Assembly (NCBI GenBank): GCA_903854365.1
Contig: CAINWE010000402.1
Span: 1 to 7,943, forward strand
Length of the DNA: 7,943 nt
DNA from: Oligoflexia bacterium
Lineage (GTDB): Bacteria; Bdellovibrionota; UBA1018
Direction: 5' to 3'
Position numbers and translations under genes: made by a program. The notes below the pieces were generated by a model. That model was not told the DNA's origin, did no database searches, and was given only the letters and a program-made list of their open reading frames with translations. How positions within the stretch are numbered: position 1 is the first letter of the stretch; each line of letters opens with the position of its first letter. Shown one piece after another: positions 7,475-7,943 of the stretch.

Positions 7475-7503
7475 CATGAAAGCAGGCTCCCACTTATCTC
7501 ATG
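7475..7503 (-). other. Predicted bulged RNA hairpin in the rplK-rplA spacer
   Basis: In the transcript, CATGA (7503-7499) pairs with TCATG (7479-7475). After a three-base bulge GAT (7498-7496), AAGTGG (7495-7490) pairs with CTGCTT (7485-7480, two G-U pairs) over the four-base loop GAGC. This gives eleven pairs in total. It lies 16 bases before the rplA Shine-Dalgarno and has no U-run after it. L1 is known in other bacteria to bind a stem with an asymmetric loop in this operon's mRNA. Whether this bulged stem resembles that site is untested. Confidence 0.35.
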
Positions 7504-7518
7504 ATTATTCGCGACGAC

Positions 7519-7943
7519 CTAATCAACTACGGTAATGCCTGCGCTTCGAGCAGTACCGGCGATTGTTCTCATTGCGGCTTCTACACTGCCAGCGTTCAAG
7601 TCTGGCATTTTCAGCTTAGCGATTTCTTCAACCTGTTTTTTTGTAACCTTGCCGACCTTAGTCTTATTCGGCTCTTTAGAACCCTTTTCGATTTTGGCCG
7701 CCTTCAAAAGCAAAATTGAAGCTGGAGGGGTCTTTGTCACGAAAGTAAAGGAACGATCCGAATAAACCGTGATAATGACCGGAATGATCATTCCCTTTTG
7801 ATCCTGGGTCTTGGCATTGAAAGCCTTACAGAACTCCATAATATTCACGCCGCGTTGACCTAATGCCGGACCTACTGGAGGTGCTGGATTAGCTTGGCCG
7901 CCTGGAATTTGAAGTTTGATTTGACCAACTACTTTCTTCGCCA
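7519..7943 (-). CDS. rplK: 50S ribosomal protein L11 (lacks only the first base of the start codon)
   Basis: L11 binds 23S rRNA in the GTPase-associated centre next to the L10-L7/L12 stalk and takes part in factor function and the stringent response. The window ends with TGGCGAAGAAA in sense orientation, so the A of the ATG lies at 7944, one base outside. The whole protein of 141 residues (E. coli 142) can therefore be read: MAKKVVGQIKLQIPGG, then the proline-rich NPAPPVGPALGQRG, then VNIMEFCKAFNAKT. An internal GTG at residue 33 could be mistaken for the start but would remove the conserved N-terminal domain. Pro22, Pro23 and Pro26, the positions linked to thiostrepton binding, are present. 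The C-terminal RNA-binding domain ends AAMRTIAGTARSAGITVVD. The stop is TAG. The upstream leader, where L1 autoregulation is usually found, is outside the window. Confidence 0.98.
   Translation of the reverse strand, partial: AKKVVGQIKLQIPGGQANPAPPVGPALGQRGVNIMEFCKAFNAKTQDQKGMIIPVIITVYSDRSFTFVTKTPPASILLLKAAKIEKGSKEPNKTKVGKVTKKQVEEIAKLKMPDLNAGSVEAAMRTIAGTARSAGITVVD

Noticed and set aside
7519..7848. rplK starting at the internal GTG (base 7848), giving a 109-residue protein.
   Set aside because: The frame continues upstream with the conserved L11 N-terminus to within one base of an ATG at the window edge.

Overview
The window is a stretch of the universal bacterial rplKAJL-rpoBC operon (the L11-L1-L10-L7/L12-beta-beta' cluster), with every gene on the minus strand. 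In transcription order (right to left) it holds: rplK (L11, missing only the first base of its start codon at the right edge), rplA (L1), rplJ (L10), rplL (L7/L12), rpoB (RNA polymerase beta) and the first 439 codons of rpoC (beta'), which runs off the left edge. No gene is broken. I see no tRNA, mobile element, CRISPR array or extra gene, and all sizeable + strand open frames are shadows of the real genes.

The organism is a bacterium of moderate GC using the ordinary bacterial code (TAA, TGA and TAG all serve as stops here). The beta subunit is of the long proteobacterial type with both lineage-specific insertions (1377 residues against 1342 in E. coli). Its N-terminal region, the 179-residue L10 and the L11 C-terminus read to me as most like the former Deltaproteobacteria (Desulfobacterota, Myxococcota, Bdellovibrionota or SAR324). 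That placement comes from remembered sequences, not from a search.

Layout: 7519-7943 rplK; 70-nt spacer with a hairpin; 6705-7448 rplA; 51-nt AT-rich spacer; 6114-6653 rplJ; 134-nt spacer with hairpins; 5593-5979 rplL; 124-nt spacer with an attenuator-like terminator at its start and a long stem-loop in its middle; 1335-5468 rpoB; 16-nt spacer holding the rpoC ribosome binding site; rpoC to the left edge. No stretch above 300 bases lacks a gene.

The genes work together as the supply line for two machines. L11, L1 and L10-L7/L12 build the GTPase-associated centre and L1 stalk of the 50S subunit, while beta and beta' form the catalytic core of RNA polymerase. Ribosomal proteins, above all the multicopy L7/L12, are needed in excess over polymerase subunits. 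The RNA structures between rplJ and rplL and between rplL and rpoB are plausible devices for setting that ratio. These spacers are the most interesting part of the window. I do not find an undescribed biological system here.
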